A DNA stretch of 64,000 nucleotides from an uncultured Pelagibacteraceae bacterium. Its GTDB lineage: Bacteria > Pseudomonadota > Alphaproteobacteria > Pelagibacterales > AG-422-B15. Positions 18,018-30,547 of this stretch are shown here, one piece after another (position 1 is the first letter of the stretch; each line of letters starts with the position of its first letter). The notes beneath the pieces were generated by a model. The model was not told the origin of the DNA and searched no databases. It saw nothing but the letters and a program-made list of their open reading frames with translations. Position numbers and translations under genes: made by a program. The stretch is from the NCBI GenBank assembly GCA_902517885.1, contig CABYDZ010000004.1, positions 62,001 through 126,000 of the forward strand, in the 5' to 3' direction.

Positions 18018-19235
18018 ATGTCCACACTTGTTTTAAAATTTGGCGGTACCTCTGTTGCTACAACAAAATTAATAGAGTCTGCAGCAAAAATTGTTAAATC
18101 TGAATATGATAAAAACAATAACATTGTCGTAGTCGTATCAGCGATGTCTGGAACTACAAACAGTTTAATCGACCATGTAAATAGTATCGACTTTAATGAT
18201 GATAGTGAATATGACCTGGTTGTTTCATCCGGTGAGCAAATTACAGCTGGCCTTATGTCATTGGCTCTCAAGAAAATAAACGTACCAGCAAGATCCTGGT
18301 TAGGATGGCAAATACCCATTATTACAAGAGGCCAACATCGAAATGCCTTTATTGATAAAATAGTCCCAGATGGCATTGTCAACGATTTCAAAGAGAAAAA
18401 AGTTGCAGTGGTTGCAGGTTTTCAAGGAATATCTTCAGAAGAAAGAATAACAACTATTGGCCGAGGTGGATCAGACAATACAGCCGTCTTTTTAGCTGCG
18501 GCAGTTGCTGCGGAAAGGTGTGATATCTATACTGATGTTGATGGTGTTTACACTTCTGATCCTAAAATGACAGACAAAGTAAGAAGACTTGATAAAATTT
18601 CTTATGAAGAGATGATCGAAATGGCCTCTCAAGGCGCTAAAGTCCTTCAGACTACATCTGTAGAATCCGCAATGAATCATGATGTGAATGTTAATGTAAG
18701 ATCAACATTTAATCCTTCTGACGAAGGTACACAAATTTCAAATGATGTATCGAATGAAACTCGTGCAGTTACAGGCGTTGCTTATTCTAAAGATGAGGCA
18801 AAAATAACTATTATTGATGTTGAGGATAAGCCTGGAGTTGCAGCAGAAATATTCAAAGAATTAGCTAGTTCGTCAGTAAATGTAGATATGATTGTTCAAA
18901 ATAATTTTATTGAGAGAAAAATGACTAATATAACCTTTACAGTCCCAATGACTGATTTAAAGAAGTCACTTGGCGTACTTGAGGAACTTAAAAAAAGAAT
19001 AGTTTTTTCAAAAGTATTGGATGAGCAAAACTTATCAAAAGTTTCAATAATTGGTTCAGGTATGAGAAATCAGCCAGGAATAGCAGCAAAAATGTTTGAT
19101 TGCCTTTCTAATAATAATATTAATATTGAGGTTATATCTACTTCTGAAATTAAAATTAGCGTCCTAATTGACAGAAATAAAACAGAGGCAGCTGTAAATG
19201 CGCTACACAGTGTATTTAATCTAGATAAAATATAA
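18018..19235 (+). CDS. lysC: Aspartate kinase
   Basis: First enzyme of the lysine/threonine/methionine/DAP pathway. The 405-aa protein has N-terminal 'KFGGTS' at 7-12, 'VVSAMSGTTNSLI' near 48, 'GRGGSDNTAVFLAA' near 157 and 'CDIYTDVDGVYTSDP' near 174. The C-terminal third (from about 265) holds two ACT domains for feedback regulation by lysine/threonine. ispG follows after 31 bp. No riboswitch-like structure was seen in the short 5' gap, so regulation is probably allosteric. Confidence 0.97.
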   Translation: MSTLVLKFGGTSVATTKLIESAAKIVKSEYDKNNNIVVVVSAMSGTTNSLIDHVNSIDFNDDSEYDLVVSSGEQITAGLMSLALKKINVPARSWLGWQIPIITRGQHRNAFIDKIVPDGIVNDFKEKKVAVVAGFQGISSEERITTIGRGGSDNTAVFLAAAVAAERCDIYTDVDGVYTSDPKMTDKVRRLDKISYEEMIEMASQGAKVLQTTSVESAMNHDVNVNVRSTFNPSDEGTQISNDVSNETRAVTGVAYSKDEAKITIIDVEDKPGVAAEIFKELASSSVNVDMIVQNNFIERKMTNITFTVPMTDLKKSLGVLEELKKRIVFSKVLDEQNLSKVSIIGSGMRNQPGIAAKMFDCLSNNNINIEVISTSEIKISVLIDRNKTEAAVNALHSVFNLDKI

Positions 19236-19266
19236 TATAATTTAAAGTTGTTAATAAGGTTTCATC

Positions 19267-20358
19267 GTGAGTGAAGAATTTAAACATACTATAGTACGAC
19301 GCAAGACTAAAATGATTAATGTTGGCAATGTAAAAGTTGGTGGCGACGCAAAAATCACGGTTCAGTCAATGACCAATACTTTAACTACAGATATTGATGC
19401 TACAGTCTCTCAAATAAATTCGTTAGTTGAAGAGGGCGCTGATATTGTCAGGGTTTCATGTCCAGATAAAGAGTCTACAGAATCTCTCAAAGAGGTAGTG
19501 AATCAATCAAGTGTTCCAATTGTTGCCGATATACACTTTCATTATAAACGTGCCATTGAAGCGGCAGAAGCTGGTGCAGCCTGTTTAAGAGTTAATCCCG
19601 GAAACATTGGGAAAGAAAAAATCATCGAAGTAATTGAGGCTGCAAAGCAAAACAATATTAGCATGAGAGTAGGAGTTAATGCAGGTTCAATAGATGAAAA
19701 AATATTAATAAAATACAAAGAGCCATGTTCTGATGCGTTGGTTGAAAGTGCGTTAGAAAATATAAAGTTATTGGAAGATAATAATTTTGAAAACTTCAAG
19801 ATTAGTGTTAAAGCATCAGATGTATTTATAACAATTGAGTCATATGAAAAGCTTGCTCAATTATGTGATTATCCATTTCATGTTGGTCTTACAGAGGCAG
19901 GTACATACTTATCTGGGTCAATTAAATCCTCAATAAGCATTGGTACTCTTTTATCAAAGGGCATAGGAGATACTATAAGAGTATCACTTACCGCCGATCC
20001 AGTAGAAGAAATTAAAGTTGGTTATGAAATATTAAAAAGCTTAGATTTAGGTTCAAGAGGAATTAAAATTATCTCTTGCCCTTCTTGTGCTAGACAGGCT
20101 TTTCCGGTTATTGAAACAGTTAAAAAATTAGAACAAAGACTTGCTCATATAAAAACACCTCTCACACTTTCAATCATTGGATGTGTTGTTAATGGTCCCG
20201 GAGAAGCACTCAAAAGTGACATCGGCCTTACTGGAGGAGGAAAGGGTAATAATATGATTTATTTGTCAGGTGTAGCGGACCATAAAATTACCAATCCTGA
20301 AATTGTTGATCATGTAGTTGAGCTTGTTGAGCAAAAAGTTAGAACAATAAATGATTAA
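19267..20358 (+). CDS. ispG: 4-hydroxy-3-methylbut-2-en-1-yl diphosphate synthase (GcpE/IspG)
   Basis: Iron-sulfur enzyme of the MEP isoprenoid pathway converting MEcPP to HMBPP. The 363-aa protein shows '[14 protein letters not shown]' near the N-terminus, '[15 protein letters not shown]' and 'RVNPGNIG', and the [4Fe-4S] cysteines in '[10 protein letters not shown]' and '[10 protein letters not shown]'. Initiates at GTG 19267, preceded by AAGG at a usual distance. The 3' end overlaps prfA by 8 bp, so lysC-ispG-prfA-prmC probably form one transcript. Confidence 0.96.
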   Translation: MSEEFKHTIVRRKTKMINVGNVKVGGDAKITVQSMTNTLTTDIDATVSQINSLVEEGADIVRVSCPDKESTESLKEVVNQSSVPIVADIHFHYKRAIEAAEAGAACLRVNPGNIGKEKIIEVIEAAKQNNISMRVGVNAGSIDEKILIKYKEPCSDALVESALENIKLLEDNNFENFKISVKASDVFITIESYEKLAQLCDYPFHVGLTEAGTYLSGSIKSSISIGTLLSKGIGDTIRVSLTADPVEEIKVGYEILKSLDLGSRGIKIISCPSCARQAFPVIETVKKLEQRLAHIKTPLTLSIIGCVVNGPGEALKSDIGLTGGGKGNNMIYLSGVADHKITNPEIVDHVVELVEQKVRTIND

Positions 20359-21400
20359 GCGAGACGAATTAGATAAAATATTAAATAAATTTAATTCTTT
20401 AGAACAAGAGTTAACCACAGCAGTCAATGATAAAGAAAAATATGTTTCTATTTCAAAGGAATATGCAGAAATTAAGCCTTTAGCTGAACAAATAAATATT
20501 TATTTATCTCTTCTCAAAGAACATGAAGATTTGAATGCAGTTTTGGATGGAAATGATAGTGACCTAATAGAAATTGCAAAATCTGAGATTAGCAACTTAA
20601 AAATAAATCTGCAATCTTCTGAAGAATCTTTAAAGCAGCTATTGATACCGAAAGATCCATTAGACCAAAAAGATGTCATTCTCGAAATTAGAGCCGGAAC
20701 AGGTGGTGATGAAGCAGCGTTATTTGCAAATGAATTATTGCGCATGTACCAGCGATATGCAGAGGATCAAAATTGGAAAGTTGAATATCTGTCTATTTCT
20801 GATTCTGAAAAAGGAGGCATGAAAGAGGTTATAGCCAAAATATCAGGGCAGAGTGTCTATTCAAAACTAAAGTTTGAATCAGGTGTTCATAGGGTTCAAA
20901 GAGTTCCTGAAACTGAGTCTCAAGGAAGAGTTCATACATCTGCAGCCAGTGTTGTAGTGTTACCTGAAGCTGAGGATGTTGACATTCAAATTGACGAAAA
21001 AGATATAAGAGTTGACGTATTTCGCTCAAGTGGCGCTGGGGGGCAACATGTAAATACTACTGATAGTGCAGTCAGAATTACTCATATGCCATCAGGAATT
21101 GTCGTACAACAACAGGATGAAAAATCACAACACAAAAATAAAGCAAAAGCTATGCTTGTCTTAAAAACGAGACTTTATGATCATGAGAGAAAAAAGCAAG
21201 AAGATGAGATTTCTGATAAAAGAAAATCTCAGATTGGTTCAGGCGACAGATCAGAAAGAATTAGGACTTACAACTTTCCACAAGGAAGAGTTACAGATCA
21301 CAGAATTAATTTAACATTGTATAAACTTGAGCAAATTTTGAATGCATCCGGACTTGAGGAAGTTATCTCAAATTTAATTATAGCTGATCAAAGCAATTAA
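20351..21400 (+). CDS. prfA: Peptide chain release factor 1
   Basis: Class I release factor that reads UAA/UAG. The 349-aa protein has the catalytic GGQ in '[16 protein letters not shown]' near 229-244 and the stop-codon reading region '[15 protein letters not shown]', where PxT is PET (a normal RF1 variant). prmC, which methylates the GGQ glutamine, follows after 1 bp. This pairing and the PxT rather than SPF motif identify RF1, not RF2. Confidence 0.97.
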   Translation: MIKRDELDKILNKFNSLEQELTTAVNDKEKYVSISKEYAEIKPLAEQINIYLSLLKEHEDLNAVLDGNDSDLIEIAKSEISNLKINLQSSEESLKQLLIPKDPLDQKDVILEIRAGTGGDEAALFANELLRMYQRYAEDQNWKVEYLSISDSEKGGMKEVIAKISGQSVYSKLKFESGVHRVQRVPETESQGRVHTSAASVVVLPEAEDVDIQIDEKDIRVDVFRSSGAGGQHVNTTDSAVRITHMPSGIVVQQQDEKSQHKNKAKAMLVLKTRLYDHERKKQEDEISDKRKSQIGSGDRSERIRTYNFPQGRVTDHRINLTLYKLEQILNASGLEEVISNLIIADQSN

Positions 21401-21401
21401 A

Positions 21402-22229
21402 ATGACAACAATTGGTGAAATTCTATATTCAGATGGAAATTCTATTTCAGTCTTTGAGAAAAAATTACTTTTATCTCATGTACTTGGCTTCAGTAATGAA
21501 AAGCTAAATTTAACTCATAGCAAAAAAATAGGTGATAAAGATTTAAAAAACTTTGAACAACTAATTAATAGAAGAAAAAATTCAGAGCCAATTGCATATT
21601 TAATGAATATAAAATCATTTTGGAAAAATGATTTTTATGTCGATCAATCTGTTCTTATTCCAAGATCAGATAGTGAATTATTAATTGAATCAGTCATTGA
21701 ATATTTTCCTGATTTAACTAAAACTTATAATTTTTTAGACCTTGGATCGGGGTCTGGCTGCTTGATCATATCTCTACTAAATGAATATTTATTAAGCTCA
21801 GGAATAGGTGTAGAAATTGATAGAGAAGCTATCAAAGTTTCAGAAAAAAATAAGGAATTTTTATTAAATAAAGATAGGCTAAAATTTTTAGAAAGAGATT
21901 TTTCTAACTATGATACCAGTTCATTCGATATTATTATCAGTAACCCACCATACATCCCATTCGAAGAAAAAAAAGATATAATGAAAGAAGTAAGGAATTA
22001 TGAACCATCAAAGGCTTTATTTGCAGATGAAAAAGGACTTTATTTTTACAGAAAGATTATTGAAAATTTATCTAAACACCTGAAGAGAAAACAGTTTCTA
22101 TTCTTAGAAGTAGGAATAAATCAGCCAGATGGAGTAGTTAAGATATTGAAAAATAACAACTTTAATGTTGTTTCAATAAAAAAAGATATTTCAAACATCC
22201 CTAGGTGTATTATTGCTGAAAGAAGTTAA
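21402..22229 (+). CDS. prmC: Release factor glutamine methyltransferase PrmC
   Basis: Methylates the glutamine of the GGQ motif of release factors with SAM. The 275-aa protein has an N-terminal helical domain (1-85), SAM motif 'LDLGSGSGCLIISLL' near 113 and the glutamine-binding NPPY in 'IISNPPYIPFEEK' near 182. It directly follows prfA with a 1-bp gap, the classic pair. Length normal. Confidence 0.96.
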   Translation: MTTIGEILYSDGNSISVFEKKLLLSHVLGFSNEKLNLTHSKKIGDKDLKNFEQLINRRKNSEPIAYLMNIKSFWKNDFYVDQSVLIPRSDSELLIESVIEYFPDLTKTYNFLDLGSGSGCLIISLLNEYLLSSGIGVEIDREAIKVSEKNKEFLLNKDRLKFLERDFSNYDTSSFDIIISNPPYIPFEEKKDIMKEVRNYEPSKALFADEKGLYFYRKIIENLSKHLKRKQFLFLEVGINQPDGVVKILKNNNFNVVSIKKDISNIPRCIIAERS

Positions 22230-22331
22230 ATAAAAACTTGATTATTTTAATAGTAAACACTAGTTTACAAACATTCTTATATAAAAAAGAATTAAACCTT
22301 TCCAAATATATTTAGGAAATAAAATTTCAAA

Positions 22332-22673
22332 GTGAGAAATAGAAGAACGAGACCTTTTAAAAGGTCAAACAATAAACATTCAGGTGATAGTTTTGTTAAT
22401 GGAAATAGCTCTACTCGTGTTAGAGGTAATCTATCAACAGTACTTGAAAAATATAAAGTTCTGGCAAAAGATGCAGCTGCTTCGGGAGACCATATAGGAG
22501 CAGAAAATTATTTACAGCATGCAGAGCACTACAGCCGTTTAATAAATGATCGACAAGACAGAAATAATAGTAATGGAGAAACAAAAACCATTAAAACCGT
22601 GTCTGCTAATGAGAAAACTGTGCCTGTTGAAACCTTAGATCCTGCTAAAGCAATAGAAGAAACTAATTCTTAA
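22332..22673 (+). CDS. DUF4167 domain protein
   Basis: A 113-aa basic protein with the DUF4167 pattern: Arg-rich N-terminus 'MRNRRTRPFKRSNNK', 'STRVRGNLSTVLEKYKVLAKDA' region and 'GDHIGAENYLQHAEHYSRL'. The family is nearly restricted to Alphaproteobacteria and usually sits after prfA-prmC, as here. Function is unknown; nucleic-acid or ribosome binding is suggested only by its charge. Starts at GTG 22332, 102 bp after prmC. The last 11 bp overlap the convergent M23 peptidase gene. Confidence 0.9.
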   Translation: MRNRRTRPFKRSNNKHSGDSFVNGNSSTRVRGNLSTVLEKYKVLAKDAAASGDHIGAENYLQHAEHYSRLINDRQDRNNSNGETKTIKTVSANEKTVPVETLDPAKAIEETNS

Positions 22674-23934
22674 TTTTTGATATCTCATTATTTATCCTGT
22701 CTTTTTCTGCGAGAAAATTATTTAAATTCGTCCCTTTTAATTTCTTGCCTGATGGAAGCTTCATCTTCATGGGATTAATTTTTTCGCCGTTAAATATAAC
22801 TTCGTAATGAAGATGTGGACCTGTTGATAATCCGGTACTTCCTACATAACCTATAGTTTGCCCTTGTTTGACCCGAACATTCTTTTGCATGCCGGAAGCA
22901 TAACTACTAAGATGAGAATAACTGGTTTTATAGCCATTCAAGTGTTTAATCCGAATATATTTTCCAGCACCACCGTTGGTGCCAACGTATTCAATATGCC
23001 CAGTTCCAGCAGCCATAATTGGAGTACCTGTGGGGGCAGCAAAGTCAACGCCCATGTGCTTTTTATTATATCCTAGGATAGGGTGCTTCCTCATACCGTA
23101 TGCCGATGATAATCTTGCGCCATTTATTGGAGTTTTCATTAGAGCTTTAGTAGCACTTTGGCCGTCACTATTAAAATATTCAATATAATTATTATCTTCA
23201 AATTTGTAGAGCTCGTACCTATCTTTGGTTAGAACAATCTCTGCAAAAAAGATGGATCCAGTTTTGATTAAGTCATCATCTTTATCTTTAAACTGTTCAA
23301 ATAGAATTTTTATTTGATTTTTGTTCCTGATGTCTCGTTGAAAATCAATATCAAAACTAAAAAGTTGGACAAATGACATGATTATATTGTCTGGTACGTT
23401 AATATTTTTAAGTGATGAATAGATACTTTTATCTATGTCAACCTCATGAAATACGAGTTCTGAGTAAAGTGTTTTTACGTCTTTACTTACTGTAAATTTA
23501 TCCTCTATTCTTAAGACTGATATTTTTTCTTCACTATCAGGATAAATTACAACTTCTTTAACAATTTTTTTTTCTTTTATAAGTTCAGAAATTATCTCTA
23601 TGCGCGTTCCAATCCTTAGTTGGTTTATCTCCATTGAATCTTCCGCAGCTATGATTAATTGGTCAATTTCTCTATCGTTAAGGTTAGTTTTTTTGAGAGT
23701 ACTAATAAACGTATCACCTTCTTCAAGTTCATAATACTCGAGAAATGAATAGAATAAGTCTAAACTATTCTTTTTTTCAGTATTATTGTTCAGAATTTGA
23801 ATTGCTTCTACTGGTTTTTGAATATCATTATTGTCTTTAAAAAATACTGCCAAATAATAAGCGACCGCGCCAATAAGAATCAGTCCAGTTATAAAAACCA
23901 AGATTTTTTTATTTAATAGAGGCATTTTCATCAT
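22663..23934 (-). CDS. M23 family metallopeptidase (LytM/MepM-like murein endopeptidase)
   Basis: A 423-aa envelope protein with one N-terminal transmembrane segment or signal anchor (about 10-30). A LysM/OapA-like middle region precedes the C-terminal LytM domain. Zinc ligands lie in 'KKHMGVDFAAPTGTPI' (H and D, about 290-300) and in 'GLSTGPHLHYEV' (HxH, about 365-378). It probably cleaves peptidoglycan cross-links or activates amidases during growth. It is the last core gene before the rRNA leader. Confidence 0.9.
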   Translation of the reverse strand: MMKMPLLNKKILVFITGLILIGAVAYYLAVFFKDNNDIQKPVEAIQILNNNTEKKNSLDLFYSFLEYYELEEGDTFISTLKKTNLNDREIDQLIIAAEDSMEINQLRIGTRIEIISELIKEKKIVKEVVIYPDSEEKISVLRIEDKFTVSKDVKTLYSELVFHEVDIDKSIYSSLKNINVPDNIIMSFVQLFSFDIDFQRDIRNKNQIKILFEQFKDKDDDLIKTGSIFFAEIVLTKDRYELYKFEDNNYIEYFNSDGQSATKALMKTPINGARLSSAYGMRKHPILGYNKKHMGVDFAAPTGTPIMAAGTGHIEYVGTNGGAGKYIRIKHLNGYKTSYSHLSSYASGMQKNVRVKQGQTIGYVGSTGLSTGPHLHYEVIFNGEKINPMKMKLPSGKKLKGTNLNNFLAEKDRINNEISKIKN

Positions 23935-24073
23935 TTCATATAAAGGATTTATATTTTATGACATCACTAATATTAATCTTACGAGACTAAATGATTTTGT
24001 GCGTTCTATCCCATTGATATTATTGGTTATTCTATAAGACTGAAAAGTGCTTATTTTCTGGGTAATTTTATGT

Positions 24074-24103
24074 TTGATGCTTGACTTTTTGGCTCAATAC
24101 AAT
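24074..24103 (+). promoter_or_regulatory. Candidate rRNA operon promoter
   Basis: TTGATG at 24074-24079 and TACAAT at 24098-24103, separated by 18 bp, is the best sigma70-like pair in the leader. It places a start near 24110, about 250 bp before 16S and just upstream of the boxB/boxA-like element. Seen by eye only. Confidence 0.45.
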
Positions 24104-24112
24104 AAAAAACGT

Positions 24113-24141
24113 TCACCCTTGTTCGGTGATGCTCTGAACTT
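24113..24141 (+). promoter_or_regulatory. boxB-boxA-like antitermination element in rRNA leader
   Basis: A 5-bp hairpin TCACC/GGTGA (24113-24117/24125-24129) is followed directly by TGCTCTGAACTT (24130-24141). The first six bases match the boxA consensus TGCTCTTTAACA; the rest match poorly. The hairpin-then-boxA order is that of Nus-dependent rrn antitermination leaders. Confidence 0.4.
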
Positions 24142-24247
24142 GCGGCATATGACTATTTTAGTCTTAATATAATCAATTTGGCATTTTTTATTTTTCCAAT
24201 GGAAAAGTAACACCTGCCTGCGCGATTATGCTATTGGAAAAGTAAAT

Positions 24248-24269
24248 TGAAAGAGAAACGTGGGCGGTA
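24248..24269 (+). repeat. 5' arm of the 16S pre-rRNA processing stem
   Basis: The 22-base arm here pairs with 25916-25937 downstream of 16S: 12-13 perfect pairs (GAAAGAGAAACG core), one T-T mismatch, then G-C, G-C, one G-T wobble and 5 more pairs (CGGTA/TACCG). The position matches the RNase III stem that brackets 16S in bacterial pre-rRNA. Confidence 0.75.
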
Positions 24270-24361
24270 ATTCCGCAGTACAGAATAATCGTACACGTTT
24301 TATTTGGATTACATAATTTAGATTATGTAACTCCGCCAATAAGTTTGTGTGCGTCGTGTTT

Positions 24362-25850
<1,489 letters not shown>

Positions 25851-25915
25851 CTAAGAGTCATTTTTTGAGTTCTTTTGAACTTAAGAAATTTATAACTTAG
25901 TAATTATATGTGGCT

Positions 25916-25937
25916 TACCGTCCTCGTTTCTCTTTCA
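25916..25937 (+). repeat. 3' arm of the 16S pre-rRNA processing stem
   Basis: Complementary to 24248-24269 in the leader (one mismatch, one wobble). It lies 65 bp after the 16S 3' end and 27 bp before tRNA-Ile. Confidence 0.75.
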
Positions 25938-25964
25938 TTGTTTAAAACTATAAAGCCTACGTTT

Positions 25965-26042
<78 letters not shown>

Positions 26043-26058
26043 TGACGTGGTTTCTCTT

Positions 26059-26134
26059 GGGGCTGTAGCTCAGCTGGGAGAGCACCTGCTTTGCAAGCAG
26101 GGGGTCACCGGTTCGATCCCGGTCAGCTCCACCA
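26059..26134 (+). tRNA. tRNA-Ala (TGC)
   Basis: Cloverleaf with acceptor GGGGCTG/CAGCTCC, anticodon loop TTTGCAA (anticodon TGC), T loop TTCGATC, encoded CCA at 26132-26134. It lies 16 bp after tRNA-Ile in the 16S-23S spacer. Confidence 0.97.
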
Positions 26135-26240
26135 AAGTTTTAAGCTTTTCCATTTACATCGTGAAGTGACATCAATACTAAATTAATAAAATTTTTATTG
26201 AGAATTCAAAATATCAAAAAGTATTGCAAAAGACATATAA

Positions 26241-26264
26241 GTTTGTTTTTTGTACATAGAATAA

Positions 26265-26270
<6 letters not shown>
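26241..26270 (+). repeat. 5' arm of the 23S pre-rRNA processing stem
   Basis: Pairs with 28989-29017: blocks GTTTGTTT, GTACATAGAA and AATCAAGC are complementary, with a 3-nt internal loop and one bulged T. The inner block is the mature 23S terminal helix. Confidence 0.75.
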
Positions 26271-28988
<2,718 letters not shown>

Positions 28989-28997
<9 letters not shown>

Positions 28998-29017
28998 TCT
29001 ATGTACTAGAAACAAAC
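28989..29017 (+). repeat. 3' arm of the 23S pre-rRNA processing stem
   Basis: Complementary to 26241-26270 (see there). It begins within the last bases of 23S and extends 20 bp beyond it. Confidence 0.75.
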
Positions 29018-29074
29018 TAGTAAGAGCAAGCAACACTAAGATAGAATGATTAATAAAACATTATTTGGTATTGA

Positions 29075-29087
29075 TTTCACGTTTTGT
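29075..29087 (+). repeat. 5' arm of inverted repeat around 5S rRNA
   Basis: TTTCACGTTTTGT here is the perfect reverse complement of ACAAAACGTGAAA at 29208-29220. The pair brackets the 5S gene at 1-2 bp distance and extends its terminal helix, as expected for the precursor stem cut during 5S maturation. Confidence 0.75.
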
Positions 29088-29088
29088 T

Positions 29089-29206
29089 GACCTGGTGGTT
29101 ATAGCGGAGAGGTTACACGCGATCCCATTTCGAACTCGAATGTTAAGGGCTCCAGCGCCGATGGTACTTTGTCTTAAGGCATGGGAGAGTAGGACGTTGC
29201 CAGGTC
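29089..29206 (+). rRNA. rrf: 5S ribosomal RNA
   Basis: About 118 nt, with terminal helix ACCTGG/CCAGGT (29090-29095 with 29200-29205), the conserved CGATCCCATTTCGAACTCG loop B/C region and ATGGGAGAGTAGG near the 3' side. It follows 23S by about 91 bp. Unlike many alphaproteobacterial operons, no tRNA-fMet follows directly; the next gene is a sugar-nucleotide dehydrogenase 58 bp away. Confidence 0.96.
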
Positions 29207-29207
29207 T

Positions 29208-29220
29208 ACAAAACGTGAAA
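29208..29220 (+). repeat. 3' arm of inverted repeat around 5S rRNA
   Basis: ACAAAACGTGAAA, perfect reverse complement of 29075-29087. It is followed by TTATTGTC rather than a T-run, so it does not look like an intrinsic terminator. Confidence 0.7.
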
Positions 29221-29264
29221 TTATTGTCACTTTACAAAAGCTTATTGAAACGTATTCTTTATTT

Positions 29265-30437
29265 ATGAAAATATGTGTTGTGGGAACAGGCTACGTTGGC
29301 CTGAGCTTATCTGCTTTATTGTCACAAAAATATCATGTGATAGCGCTCGATATCTCTAAAGAAAAAGTTGATTTGATAAATCAAGGCATTTCCCCCATTA
29401 ATGATGATGAATTGATAAGTTATCTAAATGATAAATCGTTAGATCTGAAGGCGACTATAAATAATAAGGAAGCATACGAAAATGCAGACTATATTATTGT
29501 TGCGACCCCAACTAACTATGACACAGAAATTGGATCTTTTGATACTTCAAATGTGGAGATAGTTATTTCAGACTGTATTAAATTAAACCCAAACTCAACA
29601 ATAATTATAAAATCTACAGTGCCATTGGGCTTTACTGATAAGATGAGAAGAAAGTATAGAAAAAGAGAAATTATTTTCTCTCCCGAATTTTTAAGAGAAA
29701 GCAAAGCTTTATATGACAACCTGTATCCATCCAGAATTGTGGTTGGAGATACTACCACGAAAGCAATAAAGTTTGGAGAAATGTTATTGGCTTGTTCGAA
29801 AAAGAGTAAAAGCGAAAAATTACTTTTTAATATGAGCTCCAAGGAGGCAGAAGCTGTGAAGCTCTTTTCAAATACATTCCTAGCAATGAGAGTAGCTTTT
29901 TTCAATGAATTAGATAGTTTTTCAGAAATCAACAATATCTCAACTGAAAAAATAATTGACGGTGTGAGTTCAGACCCAAGAATTGGAAATTACTATAATA
30001 ATCCATCTTTTGGCTATGGAGGATATTGTTTGCCCAAAGATACTAAACAACTTCTAGCAAATTTTGGAGAAATCCCAAATAACATCATTAAAGCTGTAGT
30101 AGAGTCTAATGATACTAGAAAAGATTTCATTGTTGAATCTATTATAAAAAAGAAACCTAAGACTGTTGGTGTCTATCGGTTAATAATGAAAAAAGGATCA
30201 GATAATTATCGTGAAAGTGCTGTATTAGATATAGTAGAAAAACTACTAAGAGAAAAGATTGAAATAATTATTTATGAGCCATTTATAGATGAAATAAAAT
30301 TTAAGCAAATTGATATTGTATCAAATTTAAGTGATTTTATATCACGTTCTGATTTGATAGTAGCTAACAGAATATCTTCTGAACTGAAGCTTGTAAGCAA
30401 TAAAGTTTATTCAAGAGATTTATTTAGAGAAAATTAG
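29265..30437 (+). CDS. UDP-glucose 6-dehydrogenase family protein
   Basis: A 390-aa nucleotide-sugar dehydrogenase oxidising UDP-glucose (or a UDP-HexNAc) twice to the uronic acid, a precursor of surface glycans. The N-terminal Rossmann motif GTGYVG is at 7-12, 'KSTVPLGFT' near 118, 'SPEFLRESKALYDNLYPSRIVVG' region near 144-166, and the catalytic cysteine in 'FGYGGYCLPKDTKQL' near 248-262. The length fits the short Ugd class (about 390 aa). It opens the glycan island, with no terminator seen between it and 5S, so readthrough from rrn is possible. Confidence 0.93.
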   Translation: MKICVVGTGYVGLSLSALLSQKYHVIALDISKEKVDLINQGISPINDDELISYLNDKSLDLKATINNKEAYENADYIIVATPTNYDTEIGSFDTSNVEIVISDCIKLNPNSTIIIKSTVPLGFTDKMRRKYRKREIIFSPEFLRESKALYDNLYPSRIVVGDTTTKAIKFGEMLLACSKKSKSEKLLFNMSSKEAEAVKLFSNTFLAMRVAFFNELDSFSEINNISTEKIIDGVSSDPRIGNYYNNPSFGYGGYCLPKDTKQLLANFGEIPNNIIKAVVESNDTRKDFIVESIIKKKPKTVGVYRLIMKKGSDNYRESAVLDIVEKLLREKIEIIIYEPFIDEIKFKQIDIVSNLSDFISRSDLIVANRISSELKLVSNKVYSRDLFREN

Positions 30438-30517
30438 TAAAATTTCCATTTATTAAATATATTATCGAAATTCACTACTATATATTTTCAAATTACAAAA
30501 AATTTGTGATAACCTCA

Positions 30518-30523
30518 TATAAT
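30518..30523 (+). promoter_or_regulatory. Candidate -10 box upstream of the LegC-like gene
   Basis: A perfect TATAAT at 30518-30523 lies 24 bp before the ATG at 30548. The -35 is weak (TTACAA at 30493-30498, 19-bp spacer). An AGG at 30538-30540 is a fitting ribosome binding site. Confidence 0.35.
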
Positions 30524-30547
30524 AATTAACTTCAATTAGGTAATGTA

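Larger units (their letters stand above)
23935..24361 (+). other. rRNA operon leader region, no protein gene
   Basis: The 427-bp gap between the M23 gene start and the 16S 5' end contains no credible reading frame. Going downstream it holds a candidate promoter (24074-24103), a boxB/boxA-like element (24113-24141), a direct repeat GGAAAAGTAA with 35-bp spacing (24201-24210 and 24236-24245), the 9-bp inverted repeat TTTTCCAAT/ATTGGAAAA (24192-24200/24234-24242), and the 5' arm of the 16S processing stem (24248-24269). Confidence 0.7.

Noticed and set aside
20351..21400. PET instead of PAT in the RF1 stop-codon recognition loop as recoding evidence
   Set aside because: PxT with Glu is a common natural RF1 variant, and all genes here use standard stops including TGA.
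22256..22275. Inverted repeat GTAAAC/GTTTAC between prmC and DUF4167 as terminator or operator
   Set aside because: A 6-bp AT-rich stem with no T-run after it; chance occurrence is likely in such AT-rich DNA.
24192..24245. Direct and inverted repeats (GGAAAAGTAA twice, TTTTCCAAT/ATTGGAAAA) as a mobile element remnant
   Set aside because: They are short and lie in the rRNA leader; regulatory or structural roles are simpler. They are noted only within the leader description.
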